A stretch of DNA of 64,000 nucleotides from Nonomuraea muscovyensis (GCF_014207745.1 NZ_JACHJB010000001.1:1922001-1986000), one strand, 5' to 3'; numbered from the stretch's first letter, positions 16,573 to 26,773 are shown. A program made the numbers and translations. The notes: generated from the letters alone by a model not told the origin.

Positions 16573-17828
16573 TTCTCCTGCGACAGGGCCGCGTTCATGG
16601 TGGCCGCGAACTCGCGGGCGATCGCCTCCACGTCCTGCCCGTCGGAGAACGCCTTGGTGATCGCGTCGGTCTCGGGCCGCGCCCAGGCGGCGGTGTTCTT
16701 CGAGACGGGGTACGGCCGGGCGTCGGGAAGCTGGTCGATGAACGCCTGGAGGTTCAGCTTGGGCATCGACTTGACCCAGGAGTCCTGCAGGCCCTCGTAG
16801 GCCGGGATGACGGCCCCCGACTCGGCCTGGATGCGGTTGGCCTGCTCGGAGCCGAGGAACTTGAGGAACTCCCACGCCTGCTCGGGGTGCTCGGTCTTGG
16901 CGTAGATGACGTTGGCCAGTCCGTGGATGACGGTGGCCTTGCCCTTGGGGCCGGCGGGCAGCGGGGCGACGTCGGCGTTCAGGCCCTCGGTCTTGTTGTA
17001 CTGGGCGGCGTCGTACGAGCCGTCGTACCACATGGCGAGCTTGCCGCTCTTGAACATCTCGATGGGGTCGTTGTCGGTCATCTGCTGGACCGTGGGCGAC
17101 AGCTTCCGGTCGAGGAGGTCCTTCCAGAACTTCAGGCCCTCGATGGTGGCCGGGTCGTCGTAGCCGGACTTCTTCTTGTCCTCGGAGATGACGTGGCCGC
17201 CGGCTTGGAAGATCGTGTTGTAGTACAGCTCCTGCGACCAGGCCATCGCGCCGATGCCGTGGACGCCCTTGGCCGGGTCGGTCAACCGCTTGGCCGCGTC
17301 GCGCACGTCGTCCCAGGTCCAGGAGGCGTCGGGGTACTTCACCCCGGCGGCGTCGAAGAGGTCCTTGTTGTACCAGAGGCCGATGGTGTCGAAGTCCTTG
17401 GGGATGCCGTACTGCTTGCCGTCGAGGGTGTAGAGGTCGACCAGCGACTTCGGGTACTTCCCGAGGTCCAGCTTGTCCTTGGCGATCCGGTCGGAGAGCG
17501 GCAGCAGCGCGCCCTGGGAGGCGTAGAGGCCGATGCGCGGGCCGTTCATCCAGAAGACGTCGGGGGCGGTGCCACCGGCGGCGGCGGTCTGCAGCTTGGT
17601 CCAGTACTCCTTGTTCGGGGTGAACTGGAGCTTGACCTCGATGTCCGGGTGCGCCTTGGTGAACTCCTCGGTGATCTTGCGCATGGCCGCGCCCTGGTTC
17701 TCCTCGTCCCAGTACGCGTACGTCAGCGTCACCTTGCCGCCGGCGTCCGCCCCGTCAGACGAGGAGCATCCCGCGAGTCCCGCCACGAGCGCACCGGCGC
17801 ACACCAGCGCCCACACCTTGCCTGTCAT
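16569..17828 (-). CDS. sugar-binding lipoprotein of ABC importer
   Basis: 419 residues. The signal peptide ends in GLAGC, a good lipobox with lipidated Cys20, so the protein is tethered outside the membrane. The mature part is a family-1 extracellular solute-binding fold: LTYAYWDEENQGAAMRKI, GTAPDVFWMNG, YGIPKDFDTIGLWYNKDLF, SGKLAMWYDGSYD. CUT1 proteins of this type bind oligosaccharides or glycosides. ATG at 17828 follows GGGGA; a longer frame to 17927 adds a non-signal leader. No ATPase gene is present in the cluster. Confidence 0.94.
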   Translation of the reverse strand: MTGKVWALVCAGALVAGLAGCSSSDGADAGGKVTLTYAYWDEENQGAAMRKITEEFTKAHPDIEVKLQFTPNKEYWTKLQTAAAGGTAPDVFWMNGPRIGLYASQGALLPLSDRIAKDKLDLGKYPKSLVDLYTLDGKQYGIPKDFDTIGLWYNKDLFDAAGVKYPDASWTWDDVRDAAKRLTDPAKGVHGIGAMAWSQELYYNTIFQAGGHVISEDKKKSGYDDPATIEGLKFWKDLLDRKLSPTVQQMTDNDPIEMFKSGKLAMWYDGSYDAAQYNKTEGLNADVAPLPAGPKGKATVIHGLANVIYAKTEHPEQAWEFLKFLGSEQANRIQAESGAVIPAYEGLQDSWVKSMPKLNLQAFIDQLPDARPYPVSKNTAAWARPETDAITKAFSDGQDVEAIAREFAATMNAALSQEK

Positions 17829-17975
17829 GTCGTCCCCATCTGTCGGGTTTGTGCGAGTGACTGGAAGGTAGCGCTCATTTATGAAAACAACTAGAGATAA
17901 TCGAGCACGATCATGCAGAAGATGCACGCACGCGACACGACCGTGATGGCTCCGTGACAGAATTAGCTAAGAGAT

Positions 17976-19109
17976 CTACGAAAAGAGCTGGCTGTCGGCC
18001 CGGTCGAGGGCCCACCGGGCGGCGCCGAGCGCGACGCAGTCGTTGCCCAGGCCGGAGGCGACCACCTTCGGCGGGTAGAGGCACACCTCGTCGAAGTACG
18101 CCTGGATCGGGGCGACCAGCAGGTCACCCGCCCGCGCCAGGCTGCCGCCCACCACCACCAGCTCGGGGTCGAGCGGGTTGACCAGGGTCAGCAGGCCCTC
18201 GCCCAGGTGGCGGGCGAACGCCGTGACCGCCGCCAGCGCCCGCGCGTCGCCGCCGCGCGCCCGTTCGACGGCGAACCTGGCGGCCTGCTGGTGCGAGCGC
18301 AGCTCACCCGGTTCGGCCGCCATCGCGTAGTCGGTGACGTGCTTGAAGGCCTGCCAGTGGTCGCGGGCCTGCCGCCCGATCTCGCCGGCGGCCGCGTGGG
18401 CGCCCCGGACCGGCCGGCCGCCGATCAGCAGGGCCAGCCCGAGCCGGCGGCCGGTGAAGAGGTAGACCACGTCGTCGTGGCCTTTCGCCGCGCCGCGCCA
18501 GTGCTCGGCGCGCAGCGCCAGGCGCATGTCGTTCTCCACCAGCACGGGCGGCGCGAGCCGCCGGTCCAGCTCGCCCTGCAGGTCGAGGCCGGTCCAGCCG
18601 GGCAGGATGACGCTCTTGACCACCCGGCCGGCGCCGTCGACCACGCCGGTCGTGCCCACCCCCACGGCGGCCAGGCCGGCGACGTCCACCCCCGCCTGCG
18701 CGGCGACCGTGGCGACCAGGCGGGCGACGGCGTCGAGCCGGTCGCCGACCGGTGTCTCCGCGTGGGCCGGCACCCGGTGGGCGGCGACGATCGTCCCGTT
18801 GAGGTCGGCCACCATGGCACGCAGGTTGGACGCGCCGATGCCCACGCCCACCACGTGCCCGGCCGAGGCCCGGAACCTGAACCGCTTGGCGGGCCTGCCG
18901 CGCTGCCGGTCGCCGGGGTCCTCGCCGCACTCCTCGGCCCAGCCCTCCGCCAGCAGGTCCTCGACGATCACCTCGGCCGTCGGCCTGGAGACGCGGGCGG
19001 CCCTGGCCAGCTCGCTCAGCGTGGCCACCCCGGCCTCCCGCAGGATGCGCAGGACGGCGGCGGAGTTGAGCCTGCGCAGGAGGGAGGCGTCGCCGCTCTG
19101 CTGTCGCAC
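17976..19109 (-). CDS. ROK-family transcriptional regulator
   Basis: 377 residues: a winged HTH at residues 8-70 (VATLSELARAARVSRPTAEVIVEDLL), then an actin-like ATPase/sugar-kinase fold. VGVGIGASNLRAMVADLNG is the phosphate-1 loop and VGVGTTGVVDG the next landmark. The zinc-type cluster (C-x-C-x4-C) of ROK sugar kinases is absent in the expected place, fitting a repressor rather than a kinase. It lies upstream of the sugar ABC operon on the same strand, 147 nt away, and presumably represses it until a sugar binds. GTG at 19109 follows GGAGG. Confidence 0.92.
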   Translation of the reverse strand: MRQQSGDASLLRRLNSAAVLRILREAGVATLSELARAARVSRPTAEVIVEDLLAEGWAEECGEDPGDRQRGRPAKRFRFRASAGHVVGVGIGASNLRAMVADLNGTIVAAHRVPAHAETPVGDRLDAVARLVATVAAQAGVDVAGLAAVGVGTTGVVDGAGRVVKSVILPGWTGLDLQGELDRRLAPPVLVENDMRLALRAEHWRGAAKGHDDVVYLFTGRRLGLALLIGGRPVRGAHAAAGEIGRQARDHWQAFKHVTDYAMAAEPGELRSHQQAARFAVERARGGDARALAAVTAFARHLGEGLLTLVNPLDPELVVVGGSLARAGDLLVAPIQAYFDEVCLYPPKVVASGLGNDCVALGAARWALDRADSQLFS

Positions 19110-19148
19110 CGAAACCTCCAGGGAGACCGTCAGGTCCTGTCATCCTAC

Positions 19149-19170
19149 TTAACGAAACCCTGTTGCTTAA
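19149..19170. promoter_or_regulatory. imperfect inverted repeat, candidate ROK operator
   Basis: TTAACGAAAC and GTTGCTTAA flank a 3-nt centre about 40 nt upstream of the ROK start. Outer TTAA and inner AAC/GTT pair. AT-rich inverted repeats of this kind are the usual targets of ROK repressors, so autoregulation is likely. Confidence 0.45.
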
Positions 19171-19301
19171 TCGCAGGAGGCCGCCGCGCCCGGGATGCGG
19201 CGTGAAGCCGAGCTGTGGGGGCACTTAAGAATCCCTCGATGGACATGCCCCAGGGGGACCGGGCACAGTGCGTTAGGTTCGACATGGGGGGAGATGAGGC
19301 C

Positions 19302-20545
19302 ATGAAAGCGCTGGTCAAGGAGAGGGCCGAGGCCGGCCTCTGGCTGGTCGACGTGCCGGAGCCCACGCCGGGGCCGGGCGAGGTGCTGATCAGGGTCCTG
19401 CGTACCGGCATCTGCGGCACCGACCTCCATATCCGGAAATTTGATGACTGGGCGCGGCACACCCTGAAGCTTCCCCTCATCGTCGGGCACGAGTTCAGCG
19501 GCGAGGTCGTCGAGGTCGCCCCCGGCGTGGAGAACGTCGCCGTCGGCGACCTGGTGAGCGGCGAGGGTCACATCGTCTGCGGCACCTGCCGCAACTGCAT
19601 GGCCGGCCGCCGCCACCTGTGCCGCAACACCGTCGGCCTCGGCGTGCACCGCGACGGGGCGTTCGCCGAGTACATCACGCTGCCCGCCTCGAACGTCTGG
19701 GTGCACCGCACCCCCGTCGACCCCGACGTGGCCGCGATCTTCGACCCGTTCGGCAACGCCGTGCACACCGCGCTGTCGTTCCCCCTCGTCGGCGAGGACG
19801 TGCTGATCACCGGAGCCGGCCCGATCGGCCTGATGGCGGCGGCGGTGGCCACCCACGTGGGCGCGCGCAACGTCGTGATCACCGACGTCAGCGACGAACG
19901 GCTCGACCTCGCCGCCAAGCTGGGCGTCACGCTGGCGCTCAACGTGCGGCGCGGCTCCGTCGCCGACGGCATGCGGCGGCTCGGCATGCGCGAGGGCTTC
20001 GACGTCGGCCTGGAGATGTCGGGCAACCCGCAGGCGATGCGCGACATGATCGCCAACATGACCCACGGCGGGAAGATCGCCATGCTCGGCCTGCCCGCCG
20101 AGGAGTTCGCGATCGACTGGGCCACGGTCGTCACCTCGATGATCACCATCAAGGGCATCTACGGCCGCGAGATGTTCGAGACCTGGTACAACATGTCGGT
20201 CCTGCTGGAGAAGGGGCTCGACCTGTCCCCGGTGATCACCGACCGGTTCGCCTACCACGACTTCGACGCCGCCTTCGACACGGCGGCGAGCGGCCGCACC
20301 GGCAAGGTCATCCTGGACTGGAGCGGAGGAGCTCGGCCGGAGAGAGCGAGGAACGAGCCAACGAAGGCCGAAGCGGCCGCGACCATGAACACGAGCGGAG
20401 GAGCTCGGCCGGAAAGAGCGAGGAACGAGCCAACGAAGGCCGAAGCGGCCGCGACCATGAACACGGGCGGAGGAGCTCGGCCGGAAAGAGCGAGGAACGA
20501 GCCGACGAAGGCCGAAGCGGCCGCGACCATGAACAGGAGCGCTTG

Positions 20546-20546
<1 letters not shown>
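19302..20546 (+). CDS. tdh: L-threonine 3-dehydrogenase with repeat-derived tail
   Basis: Zinc medium-chain dehydrogenase that oxidises L-threonine to 2-amino-3-ketobutyrate with NAD+. Catalytic zinc ligands lie in [11 protein letters not shown] and [11 protein letters not shown]. The structural zinc site is [15 protein letters not shown], and the NAD loop is [15 protein letters not shown]. The normal enzyme (about 340 residues) ends at TGKVILDW; here translation continues for 75 residues through three nearly identical 24-residue repeats ([12 protein letters not shown]...ATMNT) and ends RSA. ATG at 19302 has a GGAGATGAGG ribosome site. The stop overlaps the kbl start by one base (TGATG). The product is used at once by Kbl. 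Confidence 0.95.
20322..20537 (+). repeat. three tandem 72-bp repeats inside the tdh 3' end
   Basis: Copies at 20322-20393, 20394-20465 and 20466-20537 differ at only a few positions. Each contains GGAGGAGCTCGG, GAGCGAGGAACGAGCC and a perfect GGCCG-AAG-CGGCC hairpin, and keeps the tdh frame open because 72 is a multiple of three. The hairpin content suggests an extragenic-palindrome type element that duplicated between tdh and kbl. Confidence 0.92.
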
Positions 20547-21715
<1,169 letters not shown>

Positions 21716-21750
21716 CCCGCGCCGCCGGAACCCGCGGATATCCTCGCTGC

Positions 21751-22668
21751 GTGATAGACACGCGGCGCCTGCGCACGCTGCGGGCGGTGGCCGACCACGG
21801 CACGGTCACCGCCGCGGCCGCCGCCCTGCACCTGACCCCGTCCGCCGTCTCGCAGCAGCTCGTCGCGCTCGAACACGAGGTGGGCCACCGGCTGTTCACC
21901 CGCGACGGGCGGGGCGTCCGGCTCACCGCTGTGGGCAAGATCATGCTCCGGCACGCCAACGAGGTGCTCGCCCAGCTCGAACGCGCCGAGGCCGAGGTGG
22001 CCGCGTACGCGACGGGCTCGGCCGGCGAGGTGACCGTGGCGTGCTTCGCGACGGCGATCAGCGCGGTGCTGTCCCCCGCGATCGCCGTGCTCCGCGAGAA
22101 GGCGCCCGGCCTGCAGGTGCGGGTCCGCGACGCCGAGGGGGACCAGGGTCTGGCCATGCTGCTGGACGGCGAGGCCGACCTGACGGTCGCGGTCGAGTAC
22201 CGCGGCGCCCCCGACGTCACCGACCGGCGCCTTGCCCTGCTCCCCCTGTACGCCGAGCCGTTCGACCTGGTGCTCCCCCACGACCACCCGCTCGCCACCA
22301 CCGGCGACGACCGCGCGGTGGCGCTCGCGGACCTGGGCGGCGAGACGTGGATCGGCCCCTACCCGGGCAACCCGGTGCACGACGTGATCGCCTTCGCCTG
22401 CGAGCAGGCGGGCTTCACCCCGCGCTTCGCGCACTGCTCGGACGACTTCCGCGCGGTGGTCGCTCTGGTGGCGGCGGGCGCGGGAGTGGCGCTGGTGCCA
22501 CGGCTGGCGCTGCGCGACATGGCCCTGTCCGGCGTCGTCGTCCGGCCCGCGCCCGGCCCGGAACGGCGGGTCTTCGCCGCCGTGCGCCGCGGCGCCGACT
22601 CCCACCCCCTCCTCGTCCCGCTGCTCGACACCCTGCACACCGTCGCGGCGGACCTCGGCGAGGGGTGA
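21751..22668 (+). CDS. LysR-family transcriptional regulator
   Basis: 305 residues. The N-terminal winged HTH (DTRRLRTLRAVADHGTVTAA, HLTPSAVSQQLVALE) is followed by a periplasmic-binding-like effector domain (from about residue 90). GTG at 21751 has TATCCT 6 nt before it, so the mRNA may be leaderless. It lies 35 nt after kbl but has its own promoter-like box; whether it controls tdh-kbl is unknown. No adjacent divergent target gene is present, which is unusual for LysR. Confidence 0.92.
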   Translation: MIDTRRLRTLRAVADHGTVTAAAAALHLTPSAVSQQLVALEHEVGHRLFTRDGRGVRLTAVGKIMLRHANEVLAQLERAEAEVAAYATGSAGEVTVACFATAISAVLSPAIAVLREKAPGLQVRVRDAEGDQGLAMLLDGEADLTVAVEYRGAPDVTDRRLALLPLYAEPFDLVLPHDHPLATTGDDRAVALADLGGETWIGPYPGNPVHDVIAFACEQAGFTPRFAHCSDDFRAVVALVAAGAGVALVPRLALRDMALSGVVVRPAPGPERRVFAAVRRGADSHPLLVPLLDTLHTVAADLGEG

Positions 22669-22746
22669 CGGCCCCGCCCCGCGGCAGGCCGCCACCCGTG
22701 ACCGTCAGCCGATGGCGTACGCGCGTGAAGTCCTCTTGTCGGACGC

Positions 22747-23688
22747 TCACCGCAGGAGCCGGCCGAGGACGGCGGAGGCGAGTGCCGCGTCGAGCGCTCC
22801 GACACCGGTGAGGTCGGCGACCGTGATCGCCGTGTCCAGCCGGTCGAGGGGCGCTTTGAGCAGCAGTCCGGCCGCGATGTCGCTGTCCTGGGCGGCGGCC
22901 CCGGCGCGGACGGCGTGGCCGAAGTCACCGTGGTCGAGGCACTGGGCGTGGTCGTCGGTCGCGATGAGCTGTGCGCGGTGAAAGAGCGCCGGAGGCAGCT
23001 CGTTCTTGTGCGGCATGTCCGTGCCGATGCCGGTCACGTGCGCGCCCTCGCGAACCTGGGCGGCATCCAGGACGGGGACCGTTGCCGGAGTCGTGGTGAT
23101 GATCATGTCGGCGGCGGCCGCCTCCTGTGCCGATGCGGGCCGGGCGCGCAGGCCGCGGGCGTCGAGCTCATCGCACAGGGCGTTGGCTCTGTGCGGGTTG
23201 CGGCCGTGGACCAGCACCGTACCGACCGGGCGGAGCTTGGCCAGCCAGGATGTCTGGAGGCGGGCTTGTTCGCCGGTGCCGAAGACGGCCAGTGTGACGG
23301 CGCCGGGCCTGGCCATGGCATCGGTGATCAGCGCGCCTGCGGCAGCGGTGCGCCAGGCGGTCAGCAGACCGCGATCATCGAGGAGCGCGCGCACCTGTCC
23401 GGTGCGGGCGCTGACGACGCAGACGAGACCGTGGTTGGACGGAAGGCCGAGGCCGGGGTTGCCGTAGAAGCCGGTCGCGATCTTGACGGTGAAGTCGGTG
23501 GAGCCGGTGATCCAGCCGGCTTTGACGTGGCAGTCCCCGTCGGCTTCGGGGAATTCCATGTGCAGCGGCGGCGGCACGCTGGTGCGGCCTTCGGCGTGGG
23601 CGATCAGCGCGTCACGGACGGTGTCGAGGACCAGTCGCGAGGTGGCCGCCTGCTTGATGGCGGCCGTGTCGAGAACGGGGAAAGTCAT
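22747..23688 (-). CDS. ornithine cyclodeaminase/mu-crystallin family enzyme
   Basis: 313 residues of the OCD/mu-crystallin fold. The substrate part includes LHMEFPEADGDCHVKAGWI, the family Lys being in HVKAG. The NAD(P) loop is LAVFGTGEQARLQTSWL (GxGxQA pattern), followed by GRNPHRANALCDEL and ITTTPATVPVL. Members include ornithine cyclodeaminase, ketimine reductases and DauB, the NADP-dependent dehydrogenase of the D-arginine pathway. ATG at 23688 overlaps the aminotransferase stop (ATGA). With an aminotransferase and a DauR-like regulator in the same operon, a role in amino-acid/2-oxoacid interconversion is likely; the substrate is open. Confidence 0.9.
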   Translation of the reverse strand: MTFPVLDTAAIKQAATSRLVLDTVRDALIAHAEGRTSVPPPLHMEFPEADGDCHVKAGWITGSTDFTVKIATGFYGNPGLGLPSNHGLVCVVSARTGQVRALLDDRGLLTAWRTAAAGALITDAMARPGAVTLAVFGTGEQARLQTSWLAKLRPVGTVLVHGRNPHRANALCDELDARGLRARPASAQEAAAADMIITTTPATVPVLDAAQVREGAHVTGIGTDMPHKNELPPALFHRAQLIATDDHAQCLDHGDFGHAVRAGAAAQDSDIAAGLLLKAPLDRLDTAITVADLTGVGALDAALASAVLGRLLR

Positions 23689-24818
23689 CGGCGTGCCCGC
23701 ATCCACTCGGCGAAGGCTGCCAGGCCTTCCTGTGGGTTGTGGCGGCCGATGCCGATGCGGAACCGGTCGGCGGGGGTGGCGGTGAGTTCGGAGCGGTAGA
23801 TGCTCGCCGGCAGCAGCAGGACGCCGGCTTCCGCCACCAGGCGGGCGCAGAATTCCTCCACCCCGTCGGCGCCGAGGTAACGGGGGTAGGCGACGCATCC
23901 GCCGTCCGGCGCCCGCCATGCGAAGTCGTCTGCGAACTCGGCGAAGAACGCCTCGAACGCCGGCAGGTTGGACCTGATCAGGGCCCGGTTGCGGTCCAGG
24001 ATCGTCCCACGGGCCTTCAGCGCGATGCGGGCCAGGACCTCGCTGGGCGCGGAGTTGCAGATGGTGGTGTAGTGCTTGGCCCGCTCCAGGCGTGAGCGCA
24101 GCGCGCGGTCGCGGCAGGTGATCCAGCCGATGCGCAGCCCGGGCAGGCCCAGGGACTTCGAGGTCACGTTCAAGGACAGCGCGCGCTCGGACAGGTCGGC
24201 GGCTTGCGGCAAGGTGCGGGCCGGGTCGCGCTCGAGGCCGCGGTAGACCTCGTCGCTGAACAGATGGATGCCGCGTTCGTCGCACAGGCGGGCCAGCGCG
24301 GTGAGGTCAGCGGCGTCGATGACCTTGCCAGTGGGGTTGTTGGGGAAGTTCACCGAGACGACCCGGGTGTTCGGCCGGATCGCCGCCGCCACCTCGTCGA
24401 GGTCCAGGGCCCAGTCCCGATCTGCGTCGAGGGCCACGCCGGCGACCTCGCACAGCGCCAGCGGCACGGTCTCGGCGGCCTGGTAGTTCGGGGTCACCAC
24501 CACCGCGTGGTCACCCGCGTCGAGCAGCACGTTCATCGCCAGGTAGAGGGCTTCCTCGGCGCCCGCGAAGCAGATGACGTCGTCTGCGTCAGCGTGCTCG
24601 TACGTCTGGGCGATCACCTCGCGCAGGGCCGGGTCGCCGAAGGTCTCGGTGTAGCCCAGGGACAGGTTCTCGAAGGCGTCGCGGTCCTTGTCGTCGGCCA
24701 GCCCGAGCAGCTCGCCGAGTGTCATGGTCTGGACGTCGGAGGCGGTCAGGTGGTGGCGGGCAGTGAACTCCCAGCGGGAGAAGTACGTCTCCAGGCGGAA
24801 GTCGGGTAGCCGGGTCAT
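23685..24818 (-). CDS. PLP-dependent aminotransferase, class I/II
   Basis: 377-residue fold-type I aminotransferase. Seen are the substrate/cofactor loop GAEEALYLAMNVLL, VNFPNNPTGKVI (Asn pairing with PLP), FSDEVYRGLE (Asp/Tyr), and SLNVTSKSLGLPGLRIGWI (Schiff-base Lys and phosphate-binding Arg). The C-terminal Arg for the substrate carboxylate is in DRFRIGIGR. The sequence style resembles arginine-derived pathway aminotransferases such as the capreomycidine-synthase group, but that is only an impression. Sits between the regulator (5 nt upstream) and the OCD enzyme (4-nt overlap). Confidence 0.92.
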   Translation of the reverse strand: MTRLPDFRLETYFSRWEFTARHHLTASDVQTMTLGELLGLADDKDRDAFENLSLGYTETFGDPALREVIAQTYEHADADDVICFAGAEEALYLAMNVLLDAGDHAVVVTPNYQAAETVPLALCEVAGVALDADRDWALDLDEVAAAIRPNTRVVSVNFPNNPTGKVIDAADLTALARLCDERGIHLFSDEVYRGLERDPARTLPQAADLSERALSLNVTSKSLGLPGLRIGWITCRDRALRSRLERAKHYTTICNSAPSEVLARIALKARGTILDRNRALIRSNLPAFEAFFAEFADDFAWRAPDGGCVAYPRYLGADGVEEFCARLVAEAGVLLLPASIYRSELTATPADRFRIGIGRHNPQEGLAAFAEWMRARR

Positions 24819-24823
24819 GGTTG

Positions 24824-25468
24824 TCAGTCCTTTGCGCTTGGCTCTCTGAGCTCGGCCAGCAGGCCATAGACGGTGGACCGGGACACTCGCAGCGCCCCGG
24901 CGACGACCGGGACGGCGCGGCGCACCGCGAAGACCCGGGCCTCATCCAGCCGACCGAGGATGGCCAGGCGGTCCGGGCGGGTCATGCGCTCGAGGGGGCG
25001 ACCCGTCTCGCGGACGTAGCCACCGATCACCTGCTGGATCCGCTCGGACCAGTCCTGCTCGAACAACGGCTCGGGGCGCCGCACGGCCGGTGCGCCGAAG
25101 GCGGACAAGACCGCCGCGGCCTGTTCCAGCGGCGTGCGGTCGAGATTGATGCACAGCACCGCCGACGGCCGCTCCTGCGCGTCCCGCAGGACCGCGCTGA
25201 CCGAGGACAGACGACGGCCGTCGGCGAGCAGTTTCTCGTACGGCCCGTACACGTCCTGCGCCGACGGGTCGAGCTCGTCCAGTTCGCCGAGCAGCGAAGG
25301 ATCCCCCCGGCCGCGAGAGGCCATGGGGTTCCAGATCTCCAGGACCCGGTCGGTCACCGGATCATGCAGGACGACCTCGGCGTACGGACCGAGCAACAGC
25401 GCGACGGCCTGGCACACCGGCGCCCATTTCCGCACACGAGGGTCCCGCCCCTCTTCCACCATCCCCAT
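24824..25468 (-). CDS. YheO/DauR-like PAS-HTH regulator
   Basis: 214 residues: an N-terminal YheO-like PAS domain (about residues 5-125; LLGPYAEVVLHDPVTDRVLEIWNP and AVLCINLDRTPLE) and a C-terminal HTH (MTRPDRLAILGRLDEARVF, VPVVAGALRVSRSTVYGLLAEL). This layout is that of DauR, the repressor of D-arginine catabolism in Pseudomonas. ATG at 25468 is chosen because the two palindromic operators start 4 nt upstream, which makes the longer frame unlikely. Probably repressor or activator of its own operon with the aminotransferase and OCD genes. Confidence 0.85.
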   Translation of the reverse strand: MGMVEEGRDPRVRKWAPVCQAVALLLGPYAEVVLHDPVTDRVLEIWNPMASRGRGDPSLLGELDELDPSAQDVYGPYEKLLADGRRLSSVSAVLRDAQERPSAVLCINLDRTPLEQAAAVLSAFGAPAVRRPEPLFEQDWSERIQQVIGGYVRETGRPLERMTRPDRLAILGRLDEARVFAVRRAVPVVAGALRVSRSTVYGLLAELREPSAKD

Positions 25469-25471
25469 GTT

Positions 25472-25504
25472 TGGACTATATGTCCCGATTGGACAAAAGG
25501 TCCA
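25472..25504. promoter_or_regulatory. twin palindromic operators of the DauR-like regulator
   Basis: TGGAC-N5-GTCCC (25472-25486) and TGGAC-N5-GTCCA (25490-25504) have centres 18 bp apart, directly upstream of the regulator start. Two adjacent dyads of the same sequence suggest cooperative binding and autoregulation of the three-gene operon. Confidence 0.6.
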
Positions 25505-25702
25505 CCATCCGGTCATCTGCGCCGAGTCGGCCGAAAGTGCGGTCGCGGACAGCGAGACCCGACTTGTGGTCGATGTCCCGCACCGGGCCGCATCTGCAGG
25601 ATGAGGCCCCATGCCCTATGAAGATCACGCTCCGGGACCGAACGCCGGAGCCCCCGGTGTCCCCTTCGCCCGCGCAGCGGCGAAGGCATGGGAGGCTCCG
25701 CG

Positions 25703-26668
25703 ATGACCTCCCCCGGCCGGCCGCGTATCGCCGCGCTCGACGTTCTGCGCGGGTTCACGCTGTGCGAGATCCTGCTCGCCAACATCCAGCTGATAGCCGA
25801 CGACAGCACCGCCGTCGTGACGCAGCCCATGGGCGACTGGGACCCCTGGCTCGGGCTCCCGGTCTTCTCCCTGCTGTTCGGCATCGGGTTCTCGCTGCTG
25901 CTGGACTCCGCCACGGACCGCGTCCCCCGCCCACGGCTGATCCTGCTGCGCCGGCTTCTGGCGCTGCTCGCGATCGGCCTCGTGCACATGCTGCTGTGGC
26001 CGGGCGAGGTCCTGACCCGCTACGCCATCGTCGGCTTGCTGGTGCTGCTGCCCTCGACCTGGCTGCCGCGGTGGGCCGTGGCCGGCCTCTCCGCCGCGCT
26101 CGTGACGGTCGCGGTGATCAGCGGAGGTGGGCCCCTGCTGATCGCCGGGCTGTTCCTGCTGGGCTCGGCACTGGTCCGCTACGGGGTGATCGAGCAGATC
26201 GAGCGGTCCACCCGAGGGCCGGTCCTGCTGGGACTGGTCTTCGCGGCGGGACTGGCCTCCGCCCTGTGGGTACAGGCCGGCATGCGGGCCGTGGGGGCCA
26301 CGACGTACCTGTCTTCCACGTCCACCCTGGCCGATCTGCTGCTCGCCGGTGTGTACGTGTGCGTCCTGCTGGTCCTGCTCAGAACGCCGCTGCGACCCGC
26401 GCTGCAGTTCGTCTTCGCGCCACTGGGCCGGATGGCACTGACCAATTACCTGACCGCCACGCTTCTCGTGCTGGCGGCCAGCCACCTCCTCGGCCTGCCG
26501 ATCGGCCGATCCCTGACGACGGCGTACTGGACCGCGGGAGCCATTCTCACGGCCCAGTGGCTGTTCTCCACCCTCTGGCTGCGCCGCTACCGCCAGGGTC
26601 CCCTCGAATGGCTCTGGCGCTGGGCCACCTGGGCCCACCGCTCAGCCCTGCGCATCCCCACGAGCTGA
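25703..26668 (+). CDS. DUF418-family membrane protein
   Basis: 321 residues with eight to nine hydrophobic helices. The N-terminal RIAALDVLRGFTLCEILLANI and the C-terminal GRMALTNYLTATLL and QGPLEWLWRWATW are signatures of DUF418/YeiB-type proteins, related to membrane acyltransferases. ATG at 25703 has GGGAGG 7 nt upstream. Compared with the usual 380-400 residues it lacks part of the first extracytoplasmic loop. Function is not established for the family. Confidence 0.9.
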   Translation: MTSPGRPRIAALDVLRGFTLCEILLANIQLIADDSTAVVTQPMGDWDPWLGLPVFSLLFGIGFSLLLDSATDRVPRPRLILLRRLLALLAIGLVHMLLWPGEVLTRYAIVGLLVLLPSTWLPRWAVAGLSAALVTVAVISGGGPLLIAGLFLLGSALVRYGVIEQIERSTRGPVLLGLVFAAGLASALWVQAGMRAVGATTYLSSTSTLADLLLAGVYVCVLLVLLRTPLRPALQFVFAPLGRMALTNYLTATLLVLAASHLLGLPIGRSLTTAYWTAGAILTAQWLFSTLWLRRYRQGPLEWLWRWATWAHRSALRIPTS

Positions 26669-26742
26669 GCCCAATCTCCACCGGCCGAGACCTGAGGCGG
26701 CCGGTGCTCCGGGGCCGTGGCACCACGTGTGGTCAGCTGACG

Positions 26743-26773
26743 GCCGGCGGCCCCGGTGGCCGGGGCCGCCGGC
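26743..26773. terminator. strong bidirectional terminator hairpin
   Basis: A perfect 14-bp stem (left arm GCCGGCGGCCCCGG) with a TGG loop. It lies 3 nt beyond the stop of a short minus-strand reading frame and 74 nt beyond the DUF418 stop. Confidence 0.8.

Noticed and set aside
17896..17903. GATAATCG resembling the hmgA operator core
   Set aside because: Only the -10-like hexamer plus two bases matches, it is on the wrong strand for the binding-protein gene, and there is no palindrome around it.
20322..20537. the triple repeat as a CRISPR or spaced array
   Set aside because: Copies are directly adjacent with no unique spacer, and they stay in frame with tdh.
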